Shown: one piece after another, positions 30,775 through 43,131 of the stretch
Layout: each line of letters begins with the position of its first letter
How positions within the stretch are numbered: the first letter of the stretch is position 1
Assembly: GCA_946894095.1 (NCBI GenBank)
Contig: OX335653.1
Location: forward strand, 2,361,001-2,425,000
From: Incurvaria masculella
Taxonomy: Eukaryota > Arthropoda > Insecta > Lepidoptera > Incurvariidae
Reading direction: 5' to 3'
Length of the DNA stretch: 64,000 nucleotides
Notes under the pieces: generated by a model
The model's input: only the letters and a program-made list of their open reading frames with translations
The model's database searches: none
Told to the model about the DNA's origin: nothing
Made by a program: the position numbers and the translations under genes

Positions 30775-32100
30775 CTGGAACAAGCCATCAGCGCTTAAGG
30801 CTGTTCCGACCCATATAAAGTGGTTTGCACACATAACGCAAAAAGTATTGCACTTTAAGCCACGAATTAATAATAAAAGTTAATATAGTCATATTACTTG
30901 CAGCGAAAACAGTTTCACAATTTCAGGATTATTGGTTTCGTTACAATTTATTTAAATACGATTTTTAACAACGCCATCTAACGGTGTAAAACTTCTAATC
31001 GGCCTTAACGACAGATCGCTTGAGTCTGGAACAAGCCATCAACACTTAAATAAGGTTATCGTAACGATAAAACCTAAATATCGACACGTTAGCGAAAGAT
31101 TGCTTGAGTCTGGAACAAGCCATCTCCCGATCATCTCCCCATACAAAAGGGGAAAAAAGATCACGGCCATATTTTTTGTCAGAGATCCAAAATTTTGCTC
31201 AAAATAGCTTTATTTGATCAAACTAGATAGATGACCATTCGCACTGTAAAATTGTGTTTGGTTTCTAAGTTATAAGGTCCGAAAGTTCGATTTTTTCGCG
31301 CGTTTTATACAATAACTTTGGAGGTGGATTACGCAATGATAAAGTAAGAAAATCTTAAAAAGATTAGGCATCAGATATAGCTTATTTAATCAAGATTAAT
31401 AATCTGTTTGGTTTTTGTTAGTTTTCTTAGGTTTTTGTTAGAGTAGATAGAATCTACAAAAAAAAGACAGGTTCCGTTATGAGGAAGATGCAACATGTCC
31501 ACAAAGCAGACAATGTGCATGGTGTATGATTTGGTAAGATTTACGAAAATTTTAATTACAAAATGACTTATACCTAATATATACCACGACTACTGTAGTA
31601 AAAAATCTAACAAAAATCAAATTGATTATAAATTTGGATAAAACATGATGACTAATCTTTTTTAGATGTTCTTACTTTATCGTTGAGTAATCCACCTCCA
31701 AAGTTATTGTATAAAACGCGCGAAAAATTCGAAATTTCGGACCTTATAACTTAGAAACCCAACACAATTTTACAATGCCAACGGTCATTAGACATCTAGT
31801 TCGATAAAATAAATCAATTTTGAACAAAATTTGGGATCTTTGACAAGAAATATGGGCATGATCTTCTTTCCACGTTTGTATGGGGAGTCGAGCGGGTTGG
31901 GCCACCTTAAATAACGTTATCGGAACGATAAAACGTAAATGGCAACGCGTTAGCGACGGATCATTTTGAGTTTGGAACGAGCCATCAACGCTTAGATAAC
32001 GTTATAGTAATGATAAAACCTAAATGTCAATGCGTTAGCGACTGATCGATATGAGTCTGGAATAAGTATTGAAACTTTATGATTGAGATCTGTCGCCTTA
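30775..32100. repeat. Tandem copies of the sec1 last-exon acceptor, interrupted by MITE-1 pieces
   Basis: Units near 30765, 31012, 31095, 31955 and 32042 share AGATCGCTTTGAGTCTGGAA and CAAGCCATCAACGCTTA. On the minus strand this is the CTTGTTCCAG|ACTCAAAGCGATC splice acceptor plus the first bases of the exon. Periods are near 80-90 bp. Between units two and three, and at 31130-31910, MITE-1 sequence is inserted, in part as two opposed pieces (31130-31440 and 31455-31910). Confidence 0.7.
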
Positions 32101-32325
32101 TGAACAGGATTGTCTTAAAATAAACATTTGTAGACTCCATCTCCCTTGCCAAACGAACGACACCAATTCATCATTTCTTCTGTCTTCTAATAAGTAAAAT
32201 TTACGATCATGTGCTGTTGGCAGTTTGACAACTCGGTTTACAAATTAAGATTTATAGCCACATTTTAGTACGGAGTTTGTGTAAATTTTAGAGTGAACTA
32301 AATTGGTTTAATGTCGGATACTTAC

Positions 32326-32394
32326 CTCTGCCGACTGGCAAGGAGAACCGCATTTACTCAGGGCAGATTCTGCTCTTCCTAAGAAAAGCTGAGT
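32326..32394 (-). CDS. sec1 exon 4 (23 codons, phase 0-0)
   Basis: Minus-strand acceptor TTATGTTTCAG, donor GGCAGAG|GTAAGT. It reads TQLFLGRAESALSKCGSPCQ SAE. The first Cys is residue 15 and a second Cys is near the end, as in sec2 exon 4. Both splice sites are strong. Confidence 0.72.
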
Positions 32395-33003
32395 CTGAAA
32401 CATAAAAACGACGTCCTTGTAGCTGACCTGAAATATTTTTGTAAGGGAAATCAATATAGTAACTGATGAAAGTGATTTCTATGTATTTATAATTGACCGT
32501 GAAGCAAGGACACATAAAAAAATATCAAATGCTATTAAAAGGTGTTTAACCAGCTATGCAGCAAGCCCCTGCATTGTTATTAACTTACTTGTTACGTACG
32601 TTCTTATATACACACCGATAGCATAGCATAACGATTCTTGACATGTTCAAGTGTAGATTACCTACCTATGAATGCAATAAAACAATACAATACAATGCAT
32701 CAATGTTGTAAGTTTTAGGTATTGTTAAATGAAATGCATGCGTATGATAAAACGAATCACCTACATTTCATAGTGAAGTAATGAGTTAAATAGCTAAACC
32801 GCCATACATCAATCCTTTTGATGTATTGGGTGACATCTAACCTTCCTAGCATTGTTTAAAGGAAACGTTGGTTAATAGTTGGTTGGCAGGCGTCCTTCAC
32901 CGTAGGTACATACTTTACCGTATTCACCATATAGTAGGTTAGTGTCCGTCGGATTTTGAGTTCTAACGTCGCCGTTGAATCGGCGTTACTTATACTCAAC
33001 TTA
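32395..33003. other. sec1 intron, no recognised element
   Basis: AT-rich sequence with no exon satisfying phase 0-0 and no repeat family that I recognise. Confidence 0.4.
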
Positions 33004-33470
33004 TCAAATCAAATCAAATCGTTTATTCAGCGCATAACAACCATACACATAAAAACAACAATAAACAAGACATAAAGATGTTTAAAATGGTTAAAAATTC
33101 GTAATTGCTGCGCTAAATAGGTATGCACTCAGCCGGTACGCAGCTCGCGCTGCTAAGCTGGTTTTCAGAATTCCTTAAAAACAAATAGTTATTAATGACG
33201 AGAAGGAGAGTGGATATATGAGAGTGAGAAAGAAAAGAAAATAAAAGTTTTTTTTGAAAATGGTACCTACCTGTGTGATGTATGTATGTGTAGTGTATGT
33301 ATGTGTGAGAGTATATGAGAGGGTGTATATGAGTGTATGCGATCGAAGGTGTTGGGCAAACAGTCGAGCTTAATATCTTTTGCCTTTGCAAATAATATTT
33401 TTTAAAGATTTTCTTGAAAGTATCCTTTGACTGTTCGTGCAATGGTTATCAGAGTACGTGTCGTAACCTC
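33004..33470 (-). repeat. LINE 3' end with (TTTGA)n tail, reverse
   Basis: On the plus strand it starts ATCAAATCAAATCAAATCGT then TTATTCAGCGCATAACAACC. Reversed, this is AATAAACGATTTGATTTGAT, a polyadenylation-like signal followed by a short tandem tail, typical of a 5'-truncated non-LTR element. The remaining sequence up to about 33470 has no clear ORF. Confidence 0.6.
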
Positions 33471-33731
33471 ACCTTGTATTAGAAGCTTCTACCAGTCCTC
33501 GTATTTTTAGAAGTCCATTTTGTATCAGTTCAGTATACGTCGTAGTGTCGCTTTTGAATCGAAGGCTTCTGGTGGATCGGCGTCCAACCATCCTTGCTTT
33601 TTCTTGGGTTCGTGTTTTGTTATGATGCATGTCTGCGTCGAAGCCTTGGTGTTGGATCGACTGGGTTCTACATTCTCCACCTCGTCGTTGATTCATGTCG
33701 TAGTATTCGCGTGGCGTCCAACAGTCCTTAC

Positions 33732-33872
33732 CTTGTTGAGGTGCATGCGGAATACGAGCATGTGCCCCAGGAAGAACTTCTGGTGGTTGTCGGCGTTGTA
33801 CTCGGCCGCGACGTGGGCGTTGTGCTGCACCATCTTCACGCTGTACTCGAACCGGCCCCGGCAGGCGCTAGG
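33732..33872 (-). CDS. sec1 exon 3 (47 codons, phase 0-0)
   Basis: Minus-strand acceptor CTCGTTACAG, donor CAACAAG|GTAAGG. It reads PSACRGRFEYSVKMVQHNAH, then EYNADNHQKFFLGHMLVFRM. It has the same length and phase as sec2 exon 3, and Cys at residue 4 in both. The overlapping 187-codon plus-strand frame is a shadow of this GC-rich exon. Confidence 0.75.
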
Positions 33873-33879
33873 CTGTAAC

Positions 33880-36800
33880 GAGCGATATTTTAATCGACTT
33901 TATAATCCGATTACGGTTTCAACATTTTTTGTGAAATGGTGCAATTCAACGGTACAAATAATTGCTAGTTTAAACAAAACAATTCGTGTACAACTCGAAC
34001 TCGGAAAAAAATATTTGACGTCAACAAATATGGCTAAAATTAACAAACATTTAATTCAGTTAGAATTCGTAGTGGGGGCTTAATGTTTTTGTGCCTCTGT
34101 GATTTCTCCACTAAATAAAAAAAATAAAATCCAACTGTGAATACGATTCGTATCAAACGTAACCATTTCCGTTAAAGTGGTGTCAATACCGATAAGATAA
34201 TTTTCCTTTCCAAATACGGTTTGTACTAAATATTTCCAATACCAATTAATTGGATCCATTATAAATTTCCACGGAATGCGTGATGGAATTCAATGCGCAC
34301 AACTCGTATTCTTGAGATAAGCCAGCGTGTATTCCTGTCCTAATCTGAGACTCCCGCGGCAAGCCTTTAGAGATGGGCGCGCCATTCCAGATGCGTTCGG
34401 AATGCTAATGTTACGCTTACGTCAGTGATCTGGAATGTTCTCTAGCATCTATTATTGACTATTGCAACTGGCGCAGACCGTTACAAAGACCCAAGTAATG
34501 ACAAAGTCAAGGACGCATGTGCAGGTGATTCTACCTTACCTTTATAGTTATTGTATCGGATGTAGCGTAGCAACGAAACAATCTTTCTATTCCGGGAGGT
34601 CACGACATTTTTGGTCACGATAAGGTAAATGGCTGAATCTGGGTTCACATGTTAGAGACCAACCCTCTGATGCTAAATATGTTGGTTTGCCTGCGCTAAG
34701 TGGTTGCGTTATCTAGATTGACTATATAAAATCGATGTTGGTATGTACTTGCTGATGAATATACTGATTGTCTGGACATATCGATACCTATTAATTATGC
34801 AACAATAGCCAGTCGGTTTTTTAATTAAATACTTAAATATACCTAAAGTTTTATCAGTAACCTTAATCGCCTATAACTACGAAATGCAACCAAATATTTG
34901 TTCCGTTTTCGTATTACCAAGCAACTGTGTACTGATACTTTCATGCTTTGTTATCTGCAGCCATTTACCTTATCGTATATATTTTTTGTCAACATAAGTA
35001 CTTTTTCAGGCGCATTATCTACGTAACGCAACCACTTGGCGCAAGTAGACTGACACATTTAGCTTCAAAGGGTTGGTCTTTATCCTGTGAACCCAGTTTC
35101 AGCCATTTACGTTATCGTTACCATTTTTGTCGCGACCTCCTAGTCTATTCATATGTCAGAGCAGTTTTTAACAACAGCACTCAAATGTTTACTACTGCTA
35201 TTATTATGCTAATACAGTATTAAGAGTAGGTACTAAGATGACAAGTTGAATAGGTATTTTAAAACATATAAAAAAACATACAGTCGAATTGAGAACCTCC
35301 TTTTTTAAGTCGGTTAAAAATGTAGTATTTTACTTCACTGAGACTCTGAAGAGCGAAAATATATTGGCATAGTATGTAATATCATATCTTAACCTGATTT
35401 GAGGCATAAAGGTTTTTACGGGTACAGCAGGTGGATTAATAAATACACGAAACCATTACGTTTCGTTTTACTGCGCTAAATAACCCACGTTATAGCCATC
35501 TTAAACGTTAAAATATAAAATAATGTGTATGACTGACTTTGTTTCCTGAATATACTTAGCCTGCTAGTTCAAGCCTCTGAAGGCATAATCAATCTAGTAA
35601 GAAAGACCGTCCAAGAGTAAAGAGTTATCGATGTAGTAAGAATGACCCGAATATGTAACTTATTTTTTTTTCGGAACTCTTCGAACAGTCAAATAAAACT
35701 GGTTCTAAAACAATTAGGAACTTTGTAAACTAGTTACCCAAAACATTAACAAAAATATTGGTGTTGGGTTTCAAAATATCATGGGGCTGCGAGCCGGCAA
35801 TATTACACCATGTTTGAAGAACCCCAAGATAAAATTTTAGGGGAAACACCTCGGCAGGGAGTGCCAATCGGAACGCTAGTAGTGACCTTTGGAAGTAGAG
35901 GCTCTCAGATTGTTTTAATCCTCGTAGTCATCGACGAGACACCCGACATTGCGCTGTTTCAATAAGGAAATTTATTTCTAGTCGCCACACACAATTGACT
36001 AGCCAACTGTGGCTGCTCCATTTATACTCTATTTTCTAATGCTATCCTTTTGACCAACGGGCTCTAATCAATCAAATCCTCCATCTAAATCTTAGTGATT
36101 AACTAATCAGAAGATGCCCAGTTGTAATATCAAACGGTATCATATCTGTCCGACCCATCTAATCCCTTTGATGAAGACATGTGTGACAACAATAATAGAA
36201 GTGACGCTCTTGACATTACAGCTTAGCCGTGACTCAGTGATTGAGCTCGCGTCAGCACCCACCGCAGCATCACTTGGCATCCTCTCAGTCATCTCTGCCA
36301 GGGCTGATGGGCCATTGTCTCAATTATCTGTTCGATCTTCAGTAATAAACGTACTATTAGGCCTTATCTTATTTTAAGATTTTTATTTGTATAATATAAT
36401 TTATAATCTTAACGGTTTGGTGTTAACAGCCTACCTATGAACGTTTTTGTGTTTCTGTTCTTTAGTTGATATTATTTAAATAGTCATACATAGTTGACCG
36501 AATCTGTATTATATTTATTCCATATTTCCAAAAATGTTAATGTTAGCAAAATGATAAAGATTGCTATAATAGTATTATTTGTTTTACAATTTGATCTAGT
36601 TTTGTTTGCAATATCTGATTACATTATTGGCTAGGATCCAGGTAATGAAGGTGTTCTAGGGATATTAACCATTTTAGATAATTTAGCTTCAGATGTGCTT
36701 GTGGTTAGAATAATTCTGATGTACATTGCTGTGTTGTTGGACAATGGTTGTTTAAGATTATCAATCAATGATTTGCTTCTATTAAAACCTCGCTCCTTCA

Positions 36801-37370
36801 TTGAAGTCACGGTTCATCAAGGTGGAATTGCCCTGTAATCACAGGAATCAGTAAAAATATGAAATTTTCAAGATACATAAAACCAACGCAAAGTAATTTT
36901 TTATGGCGAAACAGCTGTAATAACATACTTTCAATATGAGGTAATTTTCTGAATCTGTGTACTCTAATTATCAATGTCCACTTGGTATGAACATTTCTAC
37001 CAAAGCTGGAAATGGATATGAAATATGTATATGTCTTAACACACTCAGTCTCGAAAATGCGATGATACACGGTCGATTCGACTGGTACATGTTTAGAAGC
37101 TTCATCTTATAGCCTGTAAGTCTAAAAGAAATGTTTAATATTATATAATTTTATCACCGTTATATGTTCAAAGCATATATTGTAAATAGGATAGTTGGAA
37201 AGGAAATTTTTAGGGCCTTCATTAAATCGTTTTGATGGAACTATTATTGTTTGGGGAACTAACCCTTTACTCACCCGCTATTCAAGCACCGAAATACTGT
37301 AACTTGCGAAACAACAGAGAGTGGGAGTAGTACAACTTAGTCCTAGTTTAACATTAACTCTACATGAAAA
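33880..37370. other. Long sec1 intron without supported exons
   Basis: 35755-35985 is a diverged copy of the repeat seen at 9.3-10.1 kb (AATATTACACCATGTTTGAA). 36610-36800 has a minus-strand frame (FNRSKSLIDNLKQPLSNNTA) that could be a transposon remnant. A hydrophobic minus-strand peptide (MYLENFIFLLIPVITG) at 36878-36830 was considered as a signal exon. Nothing else is supported. Confidence 0.45.
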
Positions 37371-37371
37371 A

Positions 37372-37750
37372 AATGTTGATGTTACGGAAGCCTTCGTGTC
37401 CGAGTCCGACTCGCACTTGGCCGGTTTTTGTAGCTTGAGTTTGTTTAAAATTTCAATTTGTTTCATCAATTTTGAATCGGGTAAGCACTGTCGATTTTTA
37501 TTATGTAAAGCGCGAAATATGGCTTACACCAGGACCTGTTACGGTGCCCGGTGACGCCCATGAGCTTTCGAAAGTTTAAGGGGACTGCGAAAACCATGCC
37601 GGCCGGCCAGGTGCTTCTTCACACCATGTTTAAAGAATACCAGGTTGTACTTCGGCAGGGAGTGCATTCCATAGATAAGGGACCTAGAGAATCGGTTAGT
37701 TCTCGTTTTATGCAATGTCGATAGTGCATTTTCTGCCCGTTTCGCGTATT
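37372..37750 (+). repeat. Two short repeat fragments
   Basis: 37372-37430 is the 3' end of the GTTCCGTACC family (CCGAGTCCGACTCGCACTTG). 37527-37750 is a single-unit copy of the 81-bp-tandem repeat (AACCATGCCGGCCGGCCAGG, then GTTGTACTTCGGCAGGGAGT). Confidence 0.75.
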
Positions 37751-38137
37751 ATTCCGTTTATCATATGTAACTATGATATGTCTTCGAGTATGTGGCTTCA
37801 CCATTCTTGCTACATTTGTTTGACAAAGCTTTGCGCTTTAAAACTCGTGGCGTCGCATATTGAACATTTGTGTCGTCGCTCTTTTTTCACTATAAGCGCC
37901 CTTCCCTGCAGCAGCATATTTGTGGATCTCTTACTTTTTGGGTGACCTCTGAGCATGACCAGTAAAGCGCTAGCATTATGATTTATTATACTATTGATTA
38001 CATTCAGCGATATGAAGGTTTTGATGCAAGAACGCATCCACTAATTTGGACATCAATTACGATAAACATATTCATTCAGGCTTTCGGTGTTTATTTGTAG
38101 TTCTTTTGATTGCTTATTATCTTTTTGATTTTTTGTC

Positions 38138-38507
38138 AGCCTCAGTGGCCCAGTGGTGCGACACTTCGGCGATCGCTCTCCGAAGTTAAGCAACGCTGGG
38201 TCCGGTCTGGTCTTGGATGGGTGACCATTCGACCGTTGAGAGAGGCTGGCCCTGGTTCGGATTCCACGTTAAACTGTAGGTCCCCTTCCTCACTAACTAG
38301 GTGGTAGGGTTAATCCCGCCCGGGTTGGTACCATCGCATTGGATGAACGATGGTCGAAGCGGCAATGAAAATTGTCCGTGTTTTCCGTCCAGTTCAATGT
38401 AGCCGTGCAATATAAGGAAGGTCCTGGCATGGCACCTAGTTCTCATGTGACGTGTTGGGCTAATACCATGACAGAAGGTGTGGTATTAGCCATCCATGTC
38501 CAGTCAC
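38138..38507 (+). repeat. 5S-headed SINE, best preserved copy
   Basis: The head at 38138-38245 contains TCCGAAGTTAAGCAACGCTG and GGATGGGTGACC, matching the internal promoter part of 5S rRNA. The body from CTGTAGGTCCCCTTCCTCAC to TTAGCCATCCATGTCCAGTC is the same as in the tRNA-headed copies. It ends in a T-run. Confidence 0.88.
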
Positions 38508-38600
38508 ATATTTTTTTTTTTTATTTAAAGTGACTTCATTTTAGTTGAAGGATGTTATCATGGGCAGAGATGAAAGAAGTTTAAGTAACATAGCACTGAC

Positions 38601-38816
38601 TCCATTCAGCAGTACGCCTCTATCGATCCTCTTGATGCTGTCTTCTCCCAGCCTGGGCACGCCCTTGAGGAAGGCCTGGAGGCAGCCTGAAGCGGTCGAC
38701 GATGTCTGCGCGTACAGCAACTCAGCCTCCAGCCTGGTCTCTCGCAGCTGATCGCATAGCTCGCTTAGTAATGCCTTATCCACACGGTCGGACTGGCTGT
38801 TGGAAGGTGCGAACTG
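38601..38816 (-). CDS. sec1 exon 2 (72 codons, phase 0-0), possible alternative terminal exon
   Basis: Minus-strand acceptor TCTTTTTTCAG. It reads QFAPSNSQSDRVDKALLSEL, then CDQLRETRLEAELLYAQTSS and ASGCLQAFLKG. The proposed donor GGA|GTCAGT at 38600 gives 72 codons, close to 73 in sec2 exon 2, and phase 0. Without that weak donor the frame ends at TAA 38541, which would make a separate 106-residue secreted protein with the signal exon at 39960. Both models are possible; I prefer the longer one because all later exons are phase 0. Confidence 0.6.
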
Positions 38817-39427
38817 CTGAAAAAAGAGAAGTATTAGGAGACGAGATGGATTTTGGTAATAATTGTGACAGTGCGTGCATAAGTTCGGCTAGTGTGGTAG
38901 TGCCCAAACAGGTATTCGGACCGATGGCGAGTCCGAGCGCCAGTGGTATAGTTATCTTGCCCGGGTAAATAGCATCGCATTATATGGACGGTAAAATTGC
39001 GTTGACTCATCGAGATACAAGGCTATTTCCGGTTCCGGGCGGTTTCCCCGGAGGAGTAAGCAGAGATAATAAAATGTCATGCGGTTCGATGACAGCATGC
39101 GTCTTTCACTTATTTCGTTTATTTTCTTCCCTTGATTACGTGTGCACAAAATGTAGCTTTATAGCTTTATTTTTAATAAGTCATATTACGTTTATACGAG
39201 TTCCAACCACTCCCGCCCTGATAATTTGCTTTGCCATTCGTTAATTATTTATTCGTCCTACATGTTCTAATTAACTTCTCTATCTTTGTCAGAACATTTT
39301 ATTTTAGCTGACAACTGTCCCCTATCAAACTTCTTTTATTGTCTGGTAACTCCAGTCTGCTGAGTTTTCATAAAGTACGCCTTTCTTCTGAACGAATACA
39401 ATTTTTTCCCATACCCAAATATCGTAA

Positions 39428-39735
39428 GCTCGGTAGCCCAGTGACGCGACGCTTTGCGATTCGATAAGCTTAGTGAAGCACCTCTGAGCGCTGTTAGACT
39501 CTGGATGGGTGACCATTTTCAACCGTTGAGGCTGGCCGTGGTTCGGATTCCACGAAAAACTGGAGGTCCCCTTCCTTACTTACTAGGTGGTGGAGTAATC
39601 CCGCCCGGTTTGGTATCATCGCATTGAATGAACGATGGTCGAAGCGGCAATGAAAATTGTCCGTATTTGTATCTAGTAATGTAGCCAAGCAATATAAGGA
39701 ACACCTAGTTCCCATGTGGTGTGTTAGGCTAATAT
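39428..39735 (+). repeat. 5S-headed SINE, diverged
   Basis: Head CTCGGTAGCCCAGTGACGCG with GGATGGGTGACC, body CCGCCCGGTTTGGTATCATC. It lies in the first intron of sec1. Confidence 0.8.
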
Positions 39736-39915
39736 GTGACGGTCAGTTTGGTGAATAGACAATTACATATGGATAACAATACCAGCATCATATGTTATTA
39801 GTTTATGTATAAATGCTAAGTTAGAGAATAAACTAATAATAACTTTAGCATGAAAGTTGTTTATCCTAGAAGACAACAATATTTGTAAGCGCCGTAGGCA
39901 CAGGTCAGTGCTTAC

Positions 39916-39960
39916 CTGTAGGAAACAGATGATTGAAACCAACAACCAAAACCTAGTCAT
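39916..39960 (-). CDS. sec1 signal-peptide exon (15 codons, phase 0)
   Basis: ATG at 39960-39958, MTRFWLLVSIICFLQ, donor CTACAG|GTAAGC. A single Arg near the start and an uninterrupted hydrophobic core make a clear secretory signal. Phase 0 joins the exon at 38816, whose first residue is Gln. The preceding minus-strand sequence (ACTTCAAAC before ATG) is a plausible 5' UTR. Confidence 0.7.
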
Positions 39961-40139
39961 GTTTGAAGTTTGTTTGAGATTTGTGACGTTGCAGATGTAA
40001 ATAAATAAACTTATTTTATTTTCAGTTTTAGCGAAACACAGTGACAAAATTAAAATAAGATGGTACAGCCTATAATTCAAAGAAATCACATCGCTGCACG
40101 TTGAAATCGACGACGTTATCATGAAGTGGCATGCACTTT

Positions 40140-40768
40140 TAGCTAGTTACTTCCTATTGCACAAATGCAATCTATGATTTTGTATTTTAAGTGCACTTCA
40201 CAGATATTTTGCGGAGTTTTCTTTAAGCACACGCACGTGTCAGTCGGCTTATTGTTAAAAACCAGAACTTCATATTTATTTCCGTTTTCAGGTACAGTTT
40301 TCAGTTAGCAGCGGTAACCGGTCCGCGCGTGCGTCTCGGATGCACTAGCCGAGTGCCGCGGCCGCGATGCACTATGCACTATGCACCGACCACACCTGCT
40401 CTGATGTCAGGCACAATCCGCCACATTGTTTTATCGAGATGCACCAGCTGATATCGGGCGCGGTACAGGGTGCACTTCGAATCGGTTCTAGTCGATGCTA
40501 GTTGAAGTATTTATTTTTTGAGGTACTTTAACCCTCTAATTAAATGTTTCATAAACGGCCTAGGAATGCAGGAATGCTTATTCAATTACTTGGCGAACAT
40601 AGAGATAACCGTGAACATAAAATATTGAAATCACCGATTACCCACTTGAATTGTCAAAATGTTTGACAAATTAAATCACTAATTGGTAAACAGACCACTG
40701 ATGGTGATAGATGACTTTGTTGTAGTAATTAATATTATCTTTATTTATAAAATTCGGGTGTGCGTGTT
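40140..40768. other. Upstream region of sec1, short GC-rich island
   Basis: 40310-40500 is locally CpG-rich (GGTCCGCGCGTGCGTCTCGG, with ATGCACTATGCACTATGCAC). It could be a promoter or enhancer for sec1 or the trace of a lost exon. No gene is seen. Confidence 0.35.
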
Positions 40769-41268
40769 TTTAGGGCTCCGTACCCAAAGGGTGCCAACGG
40801 AACCCTATTACTAAGCCTCCACAATCCGTTCGTCCGTCCGTCTGTCACAAGGCTGCATCTCATGAACCGTTATAGGTAGGATTATTATACGTTACGTGAA
40901 CATTACACTGTGTGAATTTATTTAAACTTTTTACAATTTAAACTTTTTCCAGGACTAAGTAATGCAAATTTATTTTGACAAATGTCAATTTATAATGATT
41001 TTTTTAACATTTAATATTTATTTTTAAATTAATTTATTTTATGTTTCGATGACTTTGACGATGTGTACACAAGATCTAACATATAACTGTAATGTTCTTT
41101 ACTATCACAGAATAAACAATTTTGATTTTATCGCTATAACAACAAGTACCTAAAATAAAAATTAAAGAGGGTCCCCATACAAAAAATGTCATTTTTTTAT
41201 GTTATACTCTTGTACGATGGTACGGAACCCTTCGTGTGCGAGTCCGACTAGCACTTGGCCGGTATTAT
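40769..41268 (+). repeat. GTTCCGTACC-family repeat, expanded inside
   Basis: It starts TTAGGGCTCCGTACCCAAAG and ends GGAACCCTTCGTGTGCGAGT then GCACTTGGCCGG. It is longer than other copies because about 200 bp of AT-rich sequence sits inside (about 40930-41130). Confidence 0.78.
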
Positions 41269-41806
41269 TAGTCATTCTTCTCCTAATGGTGGGAGGGGGT
41301 ACTAATGGAGTTACTTGGATGGGTATTAGCTATAATTGTAGGTGCCGCGGTTGTCGATATCCAGATTTATTTATTTTTTCAGATTTAGATTAAGTACCTA
41401 TTTATTTTGTAATAAAAAATCAGAGATCTAAATAAAATAAAGCATAATCTTAATTAAATACAAGAGTGAATACTCTAAGAGCATTGGAATCAGAATATTA
41501 ATGGTTTATGAGAATAGGAATCTAGCAGTCTACAAAAAGACTTGCTACAGCGATTTTCTTGACGGAAAGATTCCAAAGTACAGTATATCAATTATTTAAG
41601 GTTCTTCGTCGAGAAAATTGCTTTGACAACCGCTATAAAAGCGATTTTATCGACTGAAAGATTCCTGATTCCCGAGCACGGAATTTCAAGAATAGTGGAA
41701 TAGATGGTGTCAAAAGGAGGTGTCAACACAAATTAGGCTAACGTACATAAGTAAACTTCACTTGTCGTGGAATCAACAAGCTTCCTTTAGTACTTTCATA
41801 AAAACT

Positions 41807-42118
41807 GGCCAAGTGCGAGTCGCTCTCGCACACGAAAGATTTCGTGTCATCGTACAAAATTGAATACAAAAAAATCACGTTTTTTGTATGGGAGCCCCCT
41901 TTCATTTAGATCACTTTAAAATTTTATCTATTTGTTGTTATAGAGACAAAATAAATACACATTCTGTGAAAATTTCAGCTGCCTACCTTTTACGGTTTAT
42001 GAGATACAACCCTGTGACAGACAGACGGACGGACGGTCGGACGGACGGATGGACGGACAGACAGCGGATGCTTAGAAAAAGGGTTCCGTTTGCACCCTTT
42101 GGGTACGGAATCCTAAAA
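41807..42118 (-). repeat. GTTCCGTACC-family repeat, reverse
   Basis: It runs from AACTGGCCAAGTGCGAGTCG to CTTTGGGTACGGAATCCTAA with a GACGGACGG tract at 42021-42060. Confidence 0.82.
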
Positions 42119-42407
42119 AAGTAACGTTGTATCATGCGTTGAATTAATTTTGACGTTGATGACTGCAACCGGTCTTGGAGCGGCTTGAAATGTCATTGCA
42201 AGGTCAAAGCAAATTCAACGCATCTCTTTACAAGCAATTTGTCTCGCCATTGAGACTAGACGCACCTTAATTTATTCCAGTGTCGTTGGAGTACTAACCC
42301 GTTTGTTGATCATACTTTTTAATGTTATAAATTCCATTCCATAACATTAATTTCAAACTCTGGTGGCGTCAACTACACGTCAAGTCATGAACAGTGTGGG
42401 CAGTCCG

Positions 42408-42732
42408 AGTTCTCACCTAAATTGGCGTTTACGGCAAACCGATCGACTGGCGTTTTCAAATGTATGGAGAAATAGAAGAGCGCGCGCAGTGGGCGTTAAG
42501 CGAACTAATATTTGCGAGTCCGAGTTTGATTTGACAGCTTACTCGACGTTGCCGTAAATACGTCGACGTTGCGGTTTACGTCCACTCCGCGTTTTCATAC
42601 AAATCGGAAGTCCGAGTTTTACTTTGACAGCTTGAAGAAGTAAAACCACAGAATATCCAGTAAAAACTTGTATGGAGTTTGACGTTTTTACGAAACTTCG
42701 AAGTTACGTAAACGCCGATTTAGGTGAGAACT
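42408..42732. mobile_element. MITE with 26-bp inverted ends, 325 bp
   Basis: Left end AGTTCTCACCTAAATTGGCG and right end CGCCGATTTAGGTGAGAACT are inverted repeats differing at one position. The interior has further internal inversions (TCCGAGTTT...). No coding capacity. I see no second copy in this window. Confidence 0.8.
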
Positions 42733-43131
42733 GAGACTACCGGCTCTGATCAAGTCAAACGAATCTGATTGATCCGCGGATTTGAGTTACTCAGTGAAAA
42801 AGAACCCGCAAAAAAACTTCACTGGTCACATCACTTCTATGTTACGATTGTTTTCATCTTGCAGTTGAAATGTGAAAGTATGTTTATTGGTGCCTTTACC
42901 CTTCTTTCACGAGGGAACGGAGCAAAATTTGAAATGCAAAATGGAAAATGGCGGGAAGTGTAGCTGTATCGAAAATAAATTAACTTTATTCATTTATGAT
43001 ATTGAAAAAGACATACTTACAAAATGAATTTCTCATAATAAAACAAAATGTTTATTTAGTGTAGGCGTCACGTGATTTTACGGAGTACTTTATTCACACT
43101 CTTTCTCGAACTTTCGATATTATTGGTAATC

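Noticed and set aside
33520..34083. 187-codon plus-strand frame
   Set aside because: It is antisense to the sec1 exon at 33872-33732, which has strong splice sites and a paralog of equal length.
36114..36377. 87-codon plus-strand frame
   Set aside because: It lacks splice sites or a recognisable domain and lies in the sec1 intron on the other strand.
36830..36878. Signal-peptide-like minus-strand exon MYLENFIFLLIPVITG
   Set aside because: No good donor follows and sec1 already has a better signal exon at 39960.
38170..38230. Possible 5S rRNA gene
   Set aside because: Only the inner 5S promoter region matches and it is joined to a SINE body; it is a retroposon head and not a functional 5S gene.
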